DNA of 44,531 nucleotides from Bacteroidales bacterium (GCA_015654535.1 JAATGU010000040.1:1-44531), one strand, 5' to 3'; shown: positions 9,400-19,208, counted from the first letter of the stretch. The notes: generated by a model not told the origin, from the letters alone. Numbers and translations: made by a program.

Positions 9400-9996
9400 T
9401 TATAGAGGTAAATTAATGAAGTTCTGTAAAATCCGTTCTCCTACTTTTCCACTTTTTTCGGGGTGAAATTGAGTTGCATAATAATTATCCTTCTGCAAAG
9501 CTGCGCTAAAAGGCAGAATGTAATCAGCCTGTACCGCAGTGAACGAATTTATAGGAACGTAAAAACTATGCACGAAATACACAAATTCTTCCTGAGTAAA
9601 TCCTTTAAAAAGATCTCCTTTAAAGTCTTTAATGGTATTCCAACCCATGTGAGGCACTTTTTCTTCATGCCGTGTGGGAAGAAAACGTTTTACTTCCGTA
9701 GGGAAGATATTCAGGCAGTCCACATCTCCTTCTTCAGAATTACTACACATAAGCTGCATTCCTAAACAAATGCCCAATACCGGCTGCTTTAAGTCGGTAA
9801 TTAACCGATCCAATCCGGTGGCTTTTAGATGCTTCATGGTAGTGGTAGCTTCGCCTACTCCCGGAAATATTACTTTATCCGCATGTAATAGCGTTTCTTT
9901 GTCTGAAGTAACCACTGCATTTATGCCCAGACGCCGTAATGCATGATCTACTGAGTAAATATTTCCTGCATTATATTTTATGATCGCTATATTCAT
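9400..9996 (-). CDS. hisH: Imidazole glycerol phosphate synthase glutaminase subunit
   Basis: A class I glutamine amidotransferase that supplies ammonia to HisF. In 198 residues the triad is complete: Cys77 in 'VLGICLGMQLM', and His178 and Glu180 in 'QFHPEKSG'. The N terminus 'IAIIKYNAGNIYSV' is typical. Only 6 bases separate it from purU upstream. hisG, hisD, hisC and hisB are not in the window, so the pathway is split. Confidence 0.95.
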   Translation of the reverse strand: MNIAIIKYNAGNIYSVDHALRRLGINAVVTSDKETLLHADKVIFPGVGEATTTMKHLKATGLDRLITDLKQPVLGICLGMQLMCSNSEEGDVDCLNIFPTEVKRFLPTRHEEKVPHMGWNTIKDFKGDLFKGFTQEEFVYFVHSFYVPINSFTAVQADYILPFSAALQKDNYYATQFHPEKSGKVGERILQNFINLPL

Positions 9997-10002
9997 TTGT
10001 TT

Positions 10003-10881
10003 TTAACTAAAGATGACTGTCTTGTTTTTGTATGCTAAAACTTTGCGTTCAATATGCTTTTGAACCGCTCGGGAAAGTACAATCTTTTCCAGATCCTTGC
10101 CCTTATTCACTAAATCGTCCACTGTATCCTTATGAGTAATGCGCACTACATCTTGTTCGATGATAGGTCCTGCGTCTAGTTCCGTGGTTACATAGTGGCT
10201 GGTCGCGCCAATTATCTTCACTCCTCGTTCAAAAGCCGCATGGTAAGGCTTGGCTCCCACAAAAGCAGGGAGAAAGGAATGATGAATATTTATAATCCGG
10301 TTTGGATAAGTTTGGATCATATTTTCCGAGATTACTTGCATGTAGCGGGCTAAGACAATGAAATTCACCTTATGTTTAGCCAGTAGTTCCATTTCTTTGC
10401 TTTCTTGTTCTATCTTATTTTCTTTTGTAACAGGGAAAAGATAGAAAGGAATCTCAAATCTTTCGGCTACATGTTGTAGATCGGGATGGTTACTGATGAT
10501 CAAAGGTATCTCCACATTCCATTCACCGGCCGTGTAACGGGCTAGTATGTCATATAAACAATGAGACATTTTAGAAACAAAAATAGCCATGCGTGGTTTT
10601 ACATCTGAGAAGTAGAGGCGAAAGCTCATACCATATTTTTGCGCATAGAGAGTCTCGAAATAGTCTTCTATTTTTTCTCTTGGGATAAGAAAATCTTTCA
10701 ACTCCCATTCAATTCGCATAAAGAAGATGTCTTCTATATGGTCTACATATTGATCCAGATAAACAATATTTCCTTTGTTTATAGTAATAAAGTCTGTTAC
10801 TCCTGCGAGTATTCCTGGTCTGTCCGGGCAATGAAGTAATAACTTAGCGGTATTTTTGTTTGCTTGCATCTTATCTATCAT
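10003..10881 (-). CDS. purU: Formyltetrahydrofolate deformylase
   Basis: Hydrolyses 10-formyl-tetrahydrofolate to formate and tetrahydrofolate, balancing one-carbon pools. It has 292 residues against about 280 in E. coli. An N-terminal ACT domain ('LLLHCPDRPGILAGVTDFI', residues 14-32 onward) is followed by a formyltransferase domain whose catalytic Asn and His lie in 'INIHHSFLPAF' and Asp in 'ELDAGPIIEQDV'. A second ATG at codon 5 is an alternative start. It is the first gene of the operon leading into hisH, with a -7 box about 20 bases upstream. Histidine synthesis releases AICAR, which uses formyl-THF, a possible reason for the linkage (inference). Confidence 0.92.
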   Translation of the reverse strand: MIDKMQANKNTAKLLLHCPDRPGILAGVTDFITINKGNIVYLDQYVDHIEDIFFMRIEWELKDFLIPREKIEDYFETLYAQKYGMSFRLYFSDVKPRMAIFVSKMSHCLYDILARYTAGEWNVEIPLIISNHPDLQHVAERFEIPFYLFPVTKENKIEQESKEMELLAKHKVNFIVLARYMQVISENMIQTYPNRIINIHHSFLPAFVGAKPYHAAFERGVKIIGATSHYVTTELDAGPIIEQDVVRITHKDTVDDLVNKGKDLEKIVLSRAVQKHIERKVLAYKNKTVIFS

Positions 10882-10901
10882 TAGTTCGATGTATGAGCGT
10901 G

Positions 10902-10909
10902 CAAAAATA
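10902..10909 (-). promoter_or_regulatory. -7 box of the purU-his-lys operon
   Basis: TATTTTTG on the minus strand fits TAnnTTTG; a start point near 10898 would give a leader of about 17 bases. No histidine leader peptide or attenuator is seen in this short leader. Confidence 0.5.
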
Positions 10910-11046
10910 ACGAAATATTGCCAAATAATGAATTATTAGAGCAATAAGTTTGCATTAAATCTTCTTTAGTTGGCAATTCGATTAGCCTGATATCGTGTTT
11001 ATGTAGCTATCTATAACTTAAAAACGTATTTTTTTCTATCTAACTC

Positions 11047-11076
11047 TTGCGAATTTAAAATAAAAGTCTACCTTTG
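11047..11076 (+). promoter_or_regulatory. Full consensus promoter of tRNA-Asp
   Basis: TTG at 11047-11049, then exactly 19 bases, then TACCTTTG at 11069-11076. This is the textbook Bacteroides primary-sigma promoter (TTG-N19-TAnnTTTG), the strongest promoter match in the window. The expected start is about 30 bases before the mature tRNA. Confidence 0.85.
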
Positions 11077-11109
11077 CATCCGCATTCAGAAATGTGATGC
11101 AGTTTTTAT

Positions 11110-11183
11110 GGTGCGTTAGTTCAGTTGGTTAGAATACATGCCTGTCACGCATGGGGTCACGAGTTCGAGTCTCGTACGCACCG
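11110..11183 (+). tRNA. tRNA-Asp (GTC)
   Basis: Cloverleaf of 74 bases: acceptor GGTGCGT pairs fully with ACGCACC, D stem GTTC/GAAT (one G-T pair), anticodon stem CATGC/GCATG with loop CTGTCAC (anticodon GTC), T stem ACGAG/CTCGT with loop TTCGAGT, discriminator G as expected for Asp. CCA is not encoded (GCA follows). Confidence 0.97.
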
Positions 11184-11223
11184 CACGTAGTTAAAGACTA
11201 ATGAAAAAAGGTCAAAGAGAAAG

Positions 11224-11257
11224 TTCGTAAAATCAAGGTTTTACGGGCTTTTTTTAC
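11224..11257 (+). terminator. Terminator after tRNA-Asp
   Basis: Stem CGTAAAA / TTTTACG extended by wobble pairs, 6-base loop, followed by seven T. It lies about 40 bases after the tRNA. Confidence 0.75.
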
Positions 11258-11348
11258 GGCGTCATTGTCCACTCGTATGTTTAATAATTATGGATCAGTT
11301 TGTATTCTTTGTTCTGCATCACTTCCACCTTAATAAAGGCCAAAACCG

Positions 11349-14300
11349 TTATTCTTTGATAAATTTTTCACCTTTTGTACTTCCATCAGAATACTGAAAT
11401 TGCTTAATATAAACGCCTTTTAGTAGTGAATCCGAATTTTCCGATATCAAGTATCCCTTCGTATCATAATATAGAATTTTTAATAATGTTTTAGATGAAT
11501 TATTCGTTACTACATTTATACCAGTTGCATAAGTGTTATCAACACTTACAGGTTCAACACCCTTATTCGTCGGAACTACTTGCTTGATGCTTCCATCCTC
11601 ATTAAAATACAAGTGATCTATACATACTTCACGATGATATCCGGGACCATTGTTTAAATAGTTTTTATTAATACGATGATACACAATGTACCATTCATCT
11701 TTATTGGGAATCTGAAGAATCGCATTATGTCCCGTACCATAAATGCCATTTTTGGAATCGCCCTTTATGGTAATTGGATTTGCAGCTATTGTAATAGGTC
11801 CGAGAGGAGAAGTTGAAGTACCGTAAGCTACATGGTAATTTGAAGAACCCGTATCATCAACTGACCATAAGAAATAATATAACCCTTTACGATAAAATAC
11901 ATAGGTTCCTTCTCTATAAAGATAGGTATCTAAAGTTCCTCCTGTCGGAGTCAGTACCGTAGTAGTTCCATCTTTCAATGAAATCATATCATCGTTCAAC
12001 TCTGCACCGGCCATATATGAATTACCCCAATATAAATAACTTTTTCCCGAAATGGGATCTGTAAATACATCCGAGTCTATTTGCTGCCCACTTCCGATAG
12101 GTGAAATGGTGACTAATGGAGTTCCGGAATCAGTAAAAGAACCTGTTGGAGACATAGATACAGCTACCCCAATCTCTTTTCCATAGCTAGTATTTCCACT
12201 ATAATAAAAATAATATTTATAATTCCCATTTATCTCTTTCTCTTCTATGCATGGTGCCCATGCATTCCCTGTAGCCCAACTCACGTCTCCACTAGACAAA
12301 TCGAGTATGGTACCTTCATCTTCCCAATGAACAAGATCGGGTGACGAAAATACATTAAAACTATAGCCGGCCCAACCGCTATATCCGTCTGTAGTAGGAT
12401 AAATATAAAATCTTCCGGTCTTCTTCGAGTATAAAACTTCCGGATCGGCATGAAAACCGGTAAGAATGGGATTACCTGAAATTTGAGCATTCACAGAATA
12501 GGTAACACTGGAATCATTTAGAGTAAACATATAATTCACAGTCCCGGATGTGAAATTTTGTTCTCCCGAAGGAGTAATGGATGTGCCGGAAGTTCCATAT
12601 AGTTGAGGATCAAAAGACGAAAGGTCTGTTCCATATTCTACAGGAATAGTGATTGTTTTTGTAGTCTTATCAATACTTATATAATCTCTACGAACGGCTT
12701 TGTTATTGGCACCAACCGGCTCGGGAACCAAACTCTTGCTCGGCCATTTGGATACAAGTCTTTCAGCCTCTTCTGATGTAATTGGAATGACTGTGCCATG
12801 ACGTGGAGAAAAATCTGAACTTGTTGTTGAGTTGCATACCCATGTAAAACTATTCAAATCTTTGGATTTGCAGAATTGATAATACCCCGAAGTATAACAA
12901 TCATACATCAAAATCCATTCATCCGAATTAATCTTTTTAAATACACTGGATCCTTCAACCGCTACAGTTGTTTGTTGCAAATTTTTGTTATTGGGAGTCC
13001 ATGTACTCAATAAACTTGGAGAAGTTGCTTTTTGAATGCCATTGCCATTACTTTCAGTCTTAAAAAACAGATTATATGCTCCATTTGCATACACAATATC
13101 CGAGTCTATTGTATTCGAACCATGATCATATAGCACTTTAGGTTCCGTAAGGGTAGTAAAATCATCATTAGAATATGAATAATAAATTATGTAATGCTGA
13201 CCGCTTTCGCCTATGGCATAGTACACCATATATTTCCCGGTTGACGGATCGTAAATTGTTTGTGGTGCCCACACTTGAGTCAACGTGGTACGATCAAATC
13301 TGGATGGCCAAGTACTCGGGAAATCAATCGCCGTATGAGTCCAATTTATTAAATCAGTCGATTTTAAAAGAACAATACCATCATTGGAAGCCCAACCTTC
13401 AGACGACTTCATATCCGTAGCAACCATGTAAAAAGTCTTTCCATCATTTCCTCGCAAAATATGAGGATCACGCACTGCTTTTTTAATTGCAATTGAGTCT
13501 GAACTGATCACGGGATTGCCATTATTTAAAGGAACATAGGTATAACCATCCGTACTAAGGGCATAATGTATTTGTTCCTGCGATTGATCGTTTCCTGAAA
13601 AATAGGTAAACAAGTAACAAGAATAATTTTCATTTTCTGCAACATATGCTGTAAAGTTCCTTGTCGCTGTTGCCGTCCCCTTAGTAGCTTTGGCCATCAA
13701 TGTTATTTCCTTCTTTCCATCACCCTTGGCTGAAAGTTTCATGACTTTACCCTCATTGCTCAAATAAGATTCATCAGAAGATTTCCAAGAAACAATAGAT
13801 CCTTCCAAAGTTTCATAAGGAAGTGATATTGATTCATAAATATTGTCAGCTCCGCTTATCGTTAAATCTGCCACATCTTGTTCAACACTTTCTTTATCAC
13901 TTTTTTGAGAGGCAATCGTAACGGAATAATCATGTTTTATAGAAATACTTTCTTTAGTAAATGTTCCCGTTAAAGTTACTGTTACAGCAGACTCTCCTTG
14001 CTTGGGACGAGTAATAATTCCGGCTTTAGTCAAAACACTTTCATCTGAAGAAGCCCAAGAAATTTGAACATTATTTACTATGGAAGGAAGGACTATATTT
14101 TGCCGTATAGCATTGGGAAATGAAATACTAACAATTGCTGAATCAATTTGCTGAGTATAAAAAGTTTTGTTCAAATCCGTTATTTTTTTTGAAAGAGATG
14201 TCACCGAATCTTCAGAAAGAGCACCTTCATAAATCCGAAAATCATTATAGTATGCATTCTTTAAATACACATCTCCATTATAGCAAGACCTACCTAAAAA

Positions 14301-15644
14301 ATTATACTTTGTAGCTCCTAAATCCGAAAGTTTTATATTCAAATCCCCACTACTTTTAAGATCTCCATCCACATACAGTTTGGCAAGTCCGCTACCATCC
14401 TGAGTGAGTGTAATATTTTTCCACATGCCTTTCGGAAAGACTGTAGCCCAAGTTACTTGACTTTCTGCCGTATAATATGTTTTACTAATAGCATATCTCG
14501 TATCATTCGCTCTTAGAAAAGCTGCGCCGTTTTGATCTGTTCCAAGATCCGTTGAATTGGCAAAATTCCAAATAAAATTTCCATTATCTCCCAAAGTCGT
14601 TGAAGATGGAATGTATATATTCGTAGAAACAGTAAAACTATCCAATCCGGCAATAATCTGCCCCAAACCACTGCTCAAATCTAAATATCCGCTGTTAGCA
14701 CCTAAACTAAGAACGGGGATTCCTCCCAAAGTAGTTATCTGAGCATTATTGCCTAACGAAGCAGTATCATTTCCTACTTTATCTATTAATGAGGTAAAAT
14801 CAAATTTTATCTTTAGTTTAACTTTGCTATCCGTTGCAACAGCACCGTCTAATGTTGCTATTTCTGAATTGGTAAATGCTCCGTCATAAATCCGAAAATC
14901 AGCAATTTTAGCATCAGTGAGATATTTGTCTCCCAAATAGCACGAACGTCCTAACCAATTATAGACCGTTTCCCCAATATCTTTAGGCAATAAAGTTACA
15001 TTTCCCGAAGCAACTAACAATCCGTTAAGATAAAGTTTACCTACAGTGCCATTTTGAACATAGGTAACATATTTCCAACTTCCTTGTGGAAAAGAGGCAT
15101 TTCTACTTATGCCGGACTCTGCACTGTAATTCGTTTTTGAAATAGCATACCTCGTTTGTTTAGCATTCAAAAACATACATCCGGTAGCATTACTTAGAAT
15201 ATTTTCGGCATTGGAAAATGTCCAAATAAAGTTACCATTATCAGTAATAGTGGACGTAGTGGGAATATAAATTTTCGTACGTATTGTGAAATCACTCAAC
15301 GACGCAACAATTATTCCTACATCAGATCCCATATCGATATAACCGTTGGAATTCCCTAAATCAATAACCGTTTGGTTATCATAAGTAGTGATTTTTGCAC
15401 TACCTTTAAGGGTTCCGTTATTTCCTCCTCCACTTTCATCTATAACAGTGATAGATGCTGTTTGATCATTGGCTAAACCATAGTGAAGCTTCAAAGTTTG
15501 AGAATGAGAGAAAGCAGGGAAACATACCAAAAAAGCAACAAAAAGAGATATTGCATTCATCTTACTTATCTTGGTATAAATTTCACGTACAATTTTAGCG
15601 TAAAAATTGTATTCCATAATAATAAATTTATAAGAGTTAAACAT
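11349..15644 (-). CDS. Secreted double-GH43 glycosidase with two LamG and two Ig-like domains
   Basis: A 1431-residue exported enzyme, probably an arabinan- or xylan-degrading hydrolase. Order: signal peptide (hydrophobic 'ISLFVAFLVCFPAFSHS'; ATG codons 1, 10 and 29 are possible starts); LamG-like domain about 49-268; a second LamG about 275-490 that is a clear copy (shared 'DNGNFIW', 'TRYAISKT', 'LGRSCY'); two short bacterial Ig-like domains about 495-670 (shared 'WxSSDES'); GH43 domain one about 672-985 with Asp726 in 'VRDPHI', 'TIDSDIVY' and 'AVEGSSVF'; a linker domain; GH43 domain two about 1060-1365 with Asp1067 in 'HADPEVL', 'QIDSDVF' and 'YREGTYVF'. Both catalytic sets (base Asp, pKa Asp, acid Glu) look intact. 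The last 65 residues resemble a type IX sorting tail. No SusC/SusD pair or regulator lies beside it, so this is not a classic utilisation locus. Confidence 0.88.
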   Translation of the reverse strand: MFNSYKFIIMEYNFYAKIVREIYTKISKMNAISLFVAFLVCFPAFSHSQTLKLHYGLANDQTASITVIDESGGGNNGTLKGSAKITTYDNQTVIDLGNSNGYIDMGSDVGIIVASLSDFTIRTKIYIPTTSTITDNGNFIWTFSNAENILSNATGCMFLNAKQTRYAISKTNYSAESGISRNASFPQGSWKYVTYVQNGTVGKLYLNGLLVASGNVTLLPKDIGETVYNWLGRSCYLGDKYLTDAKIADFRIYDGAFTNSEIATLDGAVATDSKVKLKIKFDFTSLIDKVGNDTASLGNNAQITTLGGIPVLSLGANSGYLDLSSGLGQIIAGLDSFTVSTNIYIPSSTTLGDNGNFIWNFANSTDLGTDQNGAAFLRANDTRYAISKTYYTAESQVTWATVFPKGMWKNITLTQDGSGLAKLYVDGDLKSSGDLNIKLSDLGATKYNFLGRSCYNGDVYLKNAYYNDFRIYEGALSEDSVTSLSKKITDLNKTFYTQQIDSAIVSISFPNAIRQNIVLPSIVNNVQISWASSDESVLTKAGIITRPKQGESAVTVTLTGTFTKESISIKHDYSVTIASQKSDKESVEQDVADLTISGADNIYESISLPYETLEGSIVSWKSSDESYLSNEGKVMKLSAKGDGKKEITLMAKATKGTATATRNFTAYVAENENYSCYLFTYFSGNDQSQEQIHYALSTDGYTYVPLNNGNPVISSDSIAIKKAVRDPHILRGNDGKTFYMVATDMKSSEGWASNDGIVLLKSTDLINWTHTAIDFPSTWPSRFDRTTLTQVWAPQTIYDPSTGKYMVYYAIGESGQHYIIYYSYSNDDFTTLTEPKVLYDHGSNTIDSDIVYANGAYNLFFKTESNGNGIQKATSPSLLSTWTPNNKNLQQTTVAVEGSSVFKKINSDEWILMYDCYTSGYYQFCKSKDLNSFTWVCNSTTSSDFSPRHGTVIPITSEEAERLVSKWPSKSLVPEPVGANNKAVRRDYISIDKTTKTITIPVEYGTDLSSFDPQLYGTSGTSITPSGEQNFTSGTVNYMFTLNDSSVTYSVNAQISGNPILTGFHADPEVLYSKKTGRFYIYPTTDGYSGWAGYSFNVFSSPDLVHWEDEGTILDLSSGDVSWATGNAWAPCIEEKEINGNYKYYFYYSGNTSYGKEIGVAVSMSPTGSFTDSGTPLVTISPIGSGQQIDSDVFTDPISGKSYLYWGNSYMAGAELNDDMISLKDGTTTVLTPTGGTLDTYLYREGTYVFYRKGLYYFLWSVDDTGSSNYHVAYGTSTSPLGPITIAANPITIKGDSKNGIYGTGHNAILQIPNKDEWYIVYHRINKNYLNNGPGYHREVCIDHLYFNEDGSIKQVVPTNKGVEPVSVDNTYATGINVVTNNSSKTLLKILYYDTKGYLISENSDSLLKGVYIKQFQYSDGSTKGEKFIKE

Positions 15645-15668
15645 TTTTTCCGTTGTCGTTTATGTAGG

Positions 15669-15676
15669 CAAAGTTA
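15669..15676 (-). promoter_or_regulatory. -7 box of the double-GH43 gene
   Basis: TAACTTTG on the minus strand, about 25 bases upstream of the first ATG (15644). The resulting leader of about 20 bases fits that start better than the internal ones. The rest of 15645-15947 holds only the terminator below and AT-rich spacer. Confidence 0.5.
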
Positions 15677-15820
15677 TATTGAATTCACTCAAACTATTAT
15701 CAACTATGTATCAAACTATATCATTTTGGTAACAATGCTTTTTACATCTTCATTCAAATAAAATTATCAAGTTTCACTGTATAAATGATATCATGGAATT
15801 TTTTTATGTCTGTCTATAAC

Positions 15821-15850
15821 AAAAAAGGGGACAGCCGTTAAGCTATCCCC
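15821..15850 (-). terminator. Terminator after the Tricorn-like gene
   Basis: Minus-strand hairpin GGGGATAGC / GCTGTCCCC (one A-C mismatch, 15827-15850) followed by six T. It separates the Tricorn-like gene from the GH43 gene. Confidence 0.8.
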
Positions 15851-15947
15851 AATATTGGTCTTTTCATGGAAAATGGATAATCGATAGAGTGCTCTTTAAC
15901 TGAGCCTATTTTATCTTCCAATTGCCAAGGAGTAAATTATACAAACT

Positions 15948-18900
15948 TTATTTCCTTTTACTTTTATCAGGAAATGCAGGGATAGCGGGAATCTCTTGCC
16001 TTTCTGTCTTCAACTTATCCAATGCCGTCTCGATGGCTTTGTTTAGTTGTTGATCTTCACCCGTATATTCCTTATAAGGATCGTTCTCTAATTCGATATT
16101 TGGTTCCACGCCTCTACCTTCAATGATGAAACCACTTCCGTCTGCTGCGAATGGAGCATAAGAGGGAGTTACAATATAACCGCCATCTACTACCGGAACT
16201 GTACCGCTGTATCCAACTACACCTCCCCAGGTACGTTTCCCGATAACCGTTCCTAAGTGATTAAACTTAAAACGATAGGGGAAAAGGTCGCCATCTGAAG
16301 CCGAATATTCATTGATTAACAATACCTTTGGTCCCATAAATGTACCTACCGGATTCACTGAACCTTCTTTTTGTCCGGTGTGCATGGTGAAGTAAGTTGG
16401 AGTACGCATTAGTCGTTCGATAATCATTGGAGAAACATTTCCACCACCATTGCCACGATCGTCAATGATCAAGGCTTTTTTGGTAAGTTGTGGATAGTAA
16501 TGTTTCACGAATTCGTTCAATCCTTCCACACCCATATCTGGTATATGGATGTAGCCCACTTCTCCATTTGTTGCTTCATTCACTTTGCGAGTATTATTTT
16601 CCACCCAATTATAATAATTGAGTTTGGAAACATTATCGAGCGGGGTTATCAATACTTTGCGTGCACCTTTTTCGGAAGCAGAAGTATTCACGGTTAGTTC
16701 AGTGGTTTTACCTGCCAGTCCAATCAATAATTCCTGAGGATCTTTCACTTCTTTTAGTGAATGACCGTTGATTGCAAGGATATATTCGCCTTTTTTTACG
16801 TTTACACCTGGCATGGTCAGCGGCGAGCGAGTCCATTTATCCCAATTGGCACCTTCTGTAATGGCGGTCACCTCAAAGAATCCTGAAGCATCTTTAGTAA
16901 GATTGGCACCTAAAAGCCCCATAGGAATTCTTGCGGGAGTAGGATGTTCACCATTGGCAGAGTAGGAGTGCCCGATGCTTAGTTCGCCAATCATCTCTCC
17001 GATCAAATAAGTAAGGTCAGTACGGTGGTTTACATAAGGAATCAGTACTTTATATTTTTCATAGACCTCATTCCAATCCACTCCGTGCATATTAGGAGCA
17101 TAGAAGAAATCGCGCATCTGCCTCCAACTTTCGCTATAGATCTGCATCCATTCCTGATGGTAATCCACTAACTTTTTCACATCGTCCAGATTCATAGAAT
17201 CATTGATGGTTACTGCTGCGGTAGGAACATCGATAACCTGCATCTTTTTATCTTTGATAGCCAATGCTTTTTTGTATCCGTTGCCAAAAACAAGAGAAAC
17301 ACCTAAGTCTGTTTCACTTTTCTTCTCCAAGTCATACACATAACTGCTTCCAGAACGAGAGTAATAAACTTTTTGCCCCACCATGTGCATATTGTAATAA
17401 TAGTTTGCTGCTGTAGGTAGTTCTACTACACGATCATTGATGTCGTCAAAATTGTAAATCAAGGCTTCTTCCTTTGTGGTGGATTTGTCTTTTTCTTTTT
17501 TATCTTTCCCTTTGTCCTCTTTCTTCAGAGTTTTGTCGTCAACAGCGGTAACAGGAGTGATTATATCATTTGTCGGAGCAAAAGGAATCTTGGCATCTTT
17601 GGTCAGTGGAAGGATATAAACCTTACTCATATTTGTATATACATGATTCCATTCCGTTTGTCCGTAAGTAGGATTGAACGTACGAGCGGATTGGAATACG
17701 AGGTATTTACCGTCCGAACTAAAGTTAGCCGAACCGGATTCATACCATCCGTCAGTGATTATATGCTTCTTTCCTGTTGCTAGTTCGTAAACAATCACGT
17801 TGCTCATTGCTTTTTCCGGGCGAGTGTAGGTAATGTAGTGGCTGTCCGGTGACCAATTGAAGTCTCCAAAAGGTTCTATTCCAGATTCTTCTACTAATAC
17901 AGTCTTTCCAGTTGCAACATCACTGATGTTCAGCGTGTTCTTTTTTTCACTCCAAAGAATTTTTTCAGAATTAGGAGACCATACATAATCAATGATATAA
18001 GTTTTAATATCCTTCGTTACTATCTTTTCTTCTCCGGTAGCTAGATTGCGTACATAAATACGGAACTCTCCATCTTTATCTGATACGTAAGATAGTTGTT
18101 TTCCGTTAGGAGAAAAAAGAGCATTTTGATCATTCGCATCCGATGAATTAGTCAGATTGTATGTGATGCCCTCTTTGGCAGGGAGAGAAAATACATCTCC
18201 ATGTGCGGTAAGAAGTACCCGTTCACCATTGGGCGCTACGCTATAGGAAGAAATCTGAGAACTCACATCCTTCCATTCCGGACGGGAATATTGCTGATCG
18301 TTATCAATATCGATAGTTACCTTGTTTGCCTTTTTAGTCTTTGTGTCGAAAAGGTAAATATAACCGGCATACTCATAAGCAATCTGGTCTCCACCGATAG
18401 AGGGGAACTTAATATCATAATCTTTGTAGAAAGTAAGTTGTTTGGTTTCCTTGTTTGAAAGTTTATATACGTAAAGATTCATCACATCATCCCGGTCGGA
18501 AAGGTAATAAATTTCATCTCCATTTTGATTCCACATAGGAAACACATCTTGTCTCACGTTGTCGGTGATCTTCTTTGACTCTTTAGTATTGAAATCGAAA
18601 ATGCGGATATCGTCTGCCATTCCCCCTTGATATCTTTTCCAAGTACGGAATTCGCGGAATACATAGTTGTAGGCCAACTGTTTTCCATCCGGAGAATAAG
18701 TAGAGAAGCCTCCGTTTTTCAAAGGAATCTCAGTAGGGATTCCACTATTGACAGGTACCGTGAGCAGCTGACCGGTAAAGTCGTTGAAGGTATTTTGACG
18801 CGAACGAAATAATACACTTTTTCCATCTCGGGTCCAATCCATTACAATATTATTAGGCCCCATTCGGTCACCTAAATCATCCCGTCCCAAAGTGGCGGAA

Positions 18901-19208
18901 TACGTCAATCGTTTGGGTTCTCCACCTTCAGCAGGCATAATGAAAACTTCCGTATTCCCATCATATTGTCCGGTAAAGGCAATTTGCTTTCCGTCTGGTG
19001 AGAAATGGGGGAACATCTCGTATCCGATGTGCGAGGTTAGTTTGCGAGCAGTACCTCCTTCTTTGTTCACGGAATAAAGATCGCCTGCATAAGAGAAGAC
19101 TATCTTATCGCCATGAATATTAGGAAACCGCAGTAGTCTGGCTTCGCCCGCATTGACAGTGAATGCCGCAGACAGAGCCAAAAGACCTAAAAAAAATCTT
19201 TTAATCAT
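15948..19208 (-). CDS. Tricorn-like S41 protease with beta-propeller and PDZ domains
   Basis: A 1086-residue exported serine protease related to archaeal Tricorn, which trims peptides into short fragments. A signal peptide (to about residue 20, 'FTVNAGEA') means it acts in the periplasm or outside. Residues about 25-560 hold TolB/WD40-like propeller blades with repeated 'FSPDGKQ(I/L)' motifs. A charged Lys/Glu/Asp linker ('KKEDKGKDKKEKDKS') comes next, then the Tricorn core, a PDZ domain about 760-860 ('GEYILAINGHSL') and the S41 core. The likely catalytic His747 lies in 'ELSIGHSY' and the nucleophile Ser971-Asp972 in 'NEYSASDGD', with 'DDRGNGGG' forming the oxyanion region. It appears intact, in its own transcription unit with a -7 box. 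The physiological substrate is unknown. Confidence 0.9.
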   Translation of the reverse strand: MIKRFFLGLLALSAAFTVNAGEARLLRFPNIHGDKIVFSYAGDLYSVNKEGGTARKLTSHIGYEMFPHFSPDGKQIAFTGQYDGNTEVFIMPAEGGEPKRLTYSATLGRDDLGDRMGPNNIVMDWTRDGKSVLFRSRQNTFNDFTGQLLTVPVNSGIPTEIPLKNGGFSTYSPDGKQLAYNYVFREFRTWKRYQGGMADDIRIFDFNTKESKKITDNVRQDVFPMWNQNGDEIYYLSDRDDVMNLYVYKLSNKETKQLTFYKDYDIKFPSIGGDQIAYEYAGYIYLFDTKTKKANKVTIDIDNDQQYSRPEWKDVSSQISSYSVAPNGERVLLTAHGDVFSLPAKEGITYNLTNSSDANDQNALFSPNGKQLSYVSDKDGEFRIYVRNLATGEEKIVTKDIKTYIIDYVWSPNSEKILWSEKKNTLNISDVATGKTVLVEESGIEPFGDFNWSPDSHYITYTRPEKAMSNVIVYELATGKKHIITDGWYESGSANFSSDGKYLVFQSARTFNPTYGQTEWNHVYTNMSKVYILPLTKDAKIPFAPTNDIITPVTAVDDKTLKKEDKGKDKKEKDKSTTKEEALIYNFDDINDRVVELPTAANYYYNMHMVGQKVYYSRSGSSYVYDLEKKSETDLGVSLVFGNGYKKALAIKDKKMQVIDVPTAAVTINDSMNLDDVKKLVDYHQEWMQIYSESWRQMRDFFYAPNMHGVDWNEVYEKYKVLIPYVNHRTDLTYLIGEMIGELSIGHSYSANGEHPTPARIPMGLLGANLTKDASGFFEVTAITEGANWDKWTRSPLTMPGVNVKKGEYILAINGHSLKEVKDPQELLIGLAGKTTELTVNTSASEKGARKVLITPLDNVSKLNYYNWVENNTRKVNEATNGEVGYIHIPDMGVEGLNEFVKHYYPQLTKKALIIDDRGNGGGNVSPMIIERLMRTPTYFTMHTGQKEGSVNPVGTFMGPKVLLINEYSASDGDLFPYRFKFNHLGTVIGKRTWGGVVGYSGTVPVVDGGYIVTPSYAPFAADGSGFIIEGRGVEPNIELENDPYKEYTGEDQQLNKAIETALDKLKTERQEIPAIPAFPDKSKRK

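Noticed and set aside
10882..10920. Histidine leader-peptide attenuator before the his genes
   Set aside because: The predicted leader is about 17 bases and has no run of His codons; purU is the first gene.
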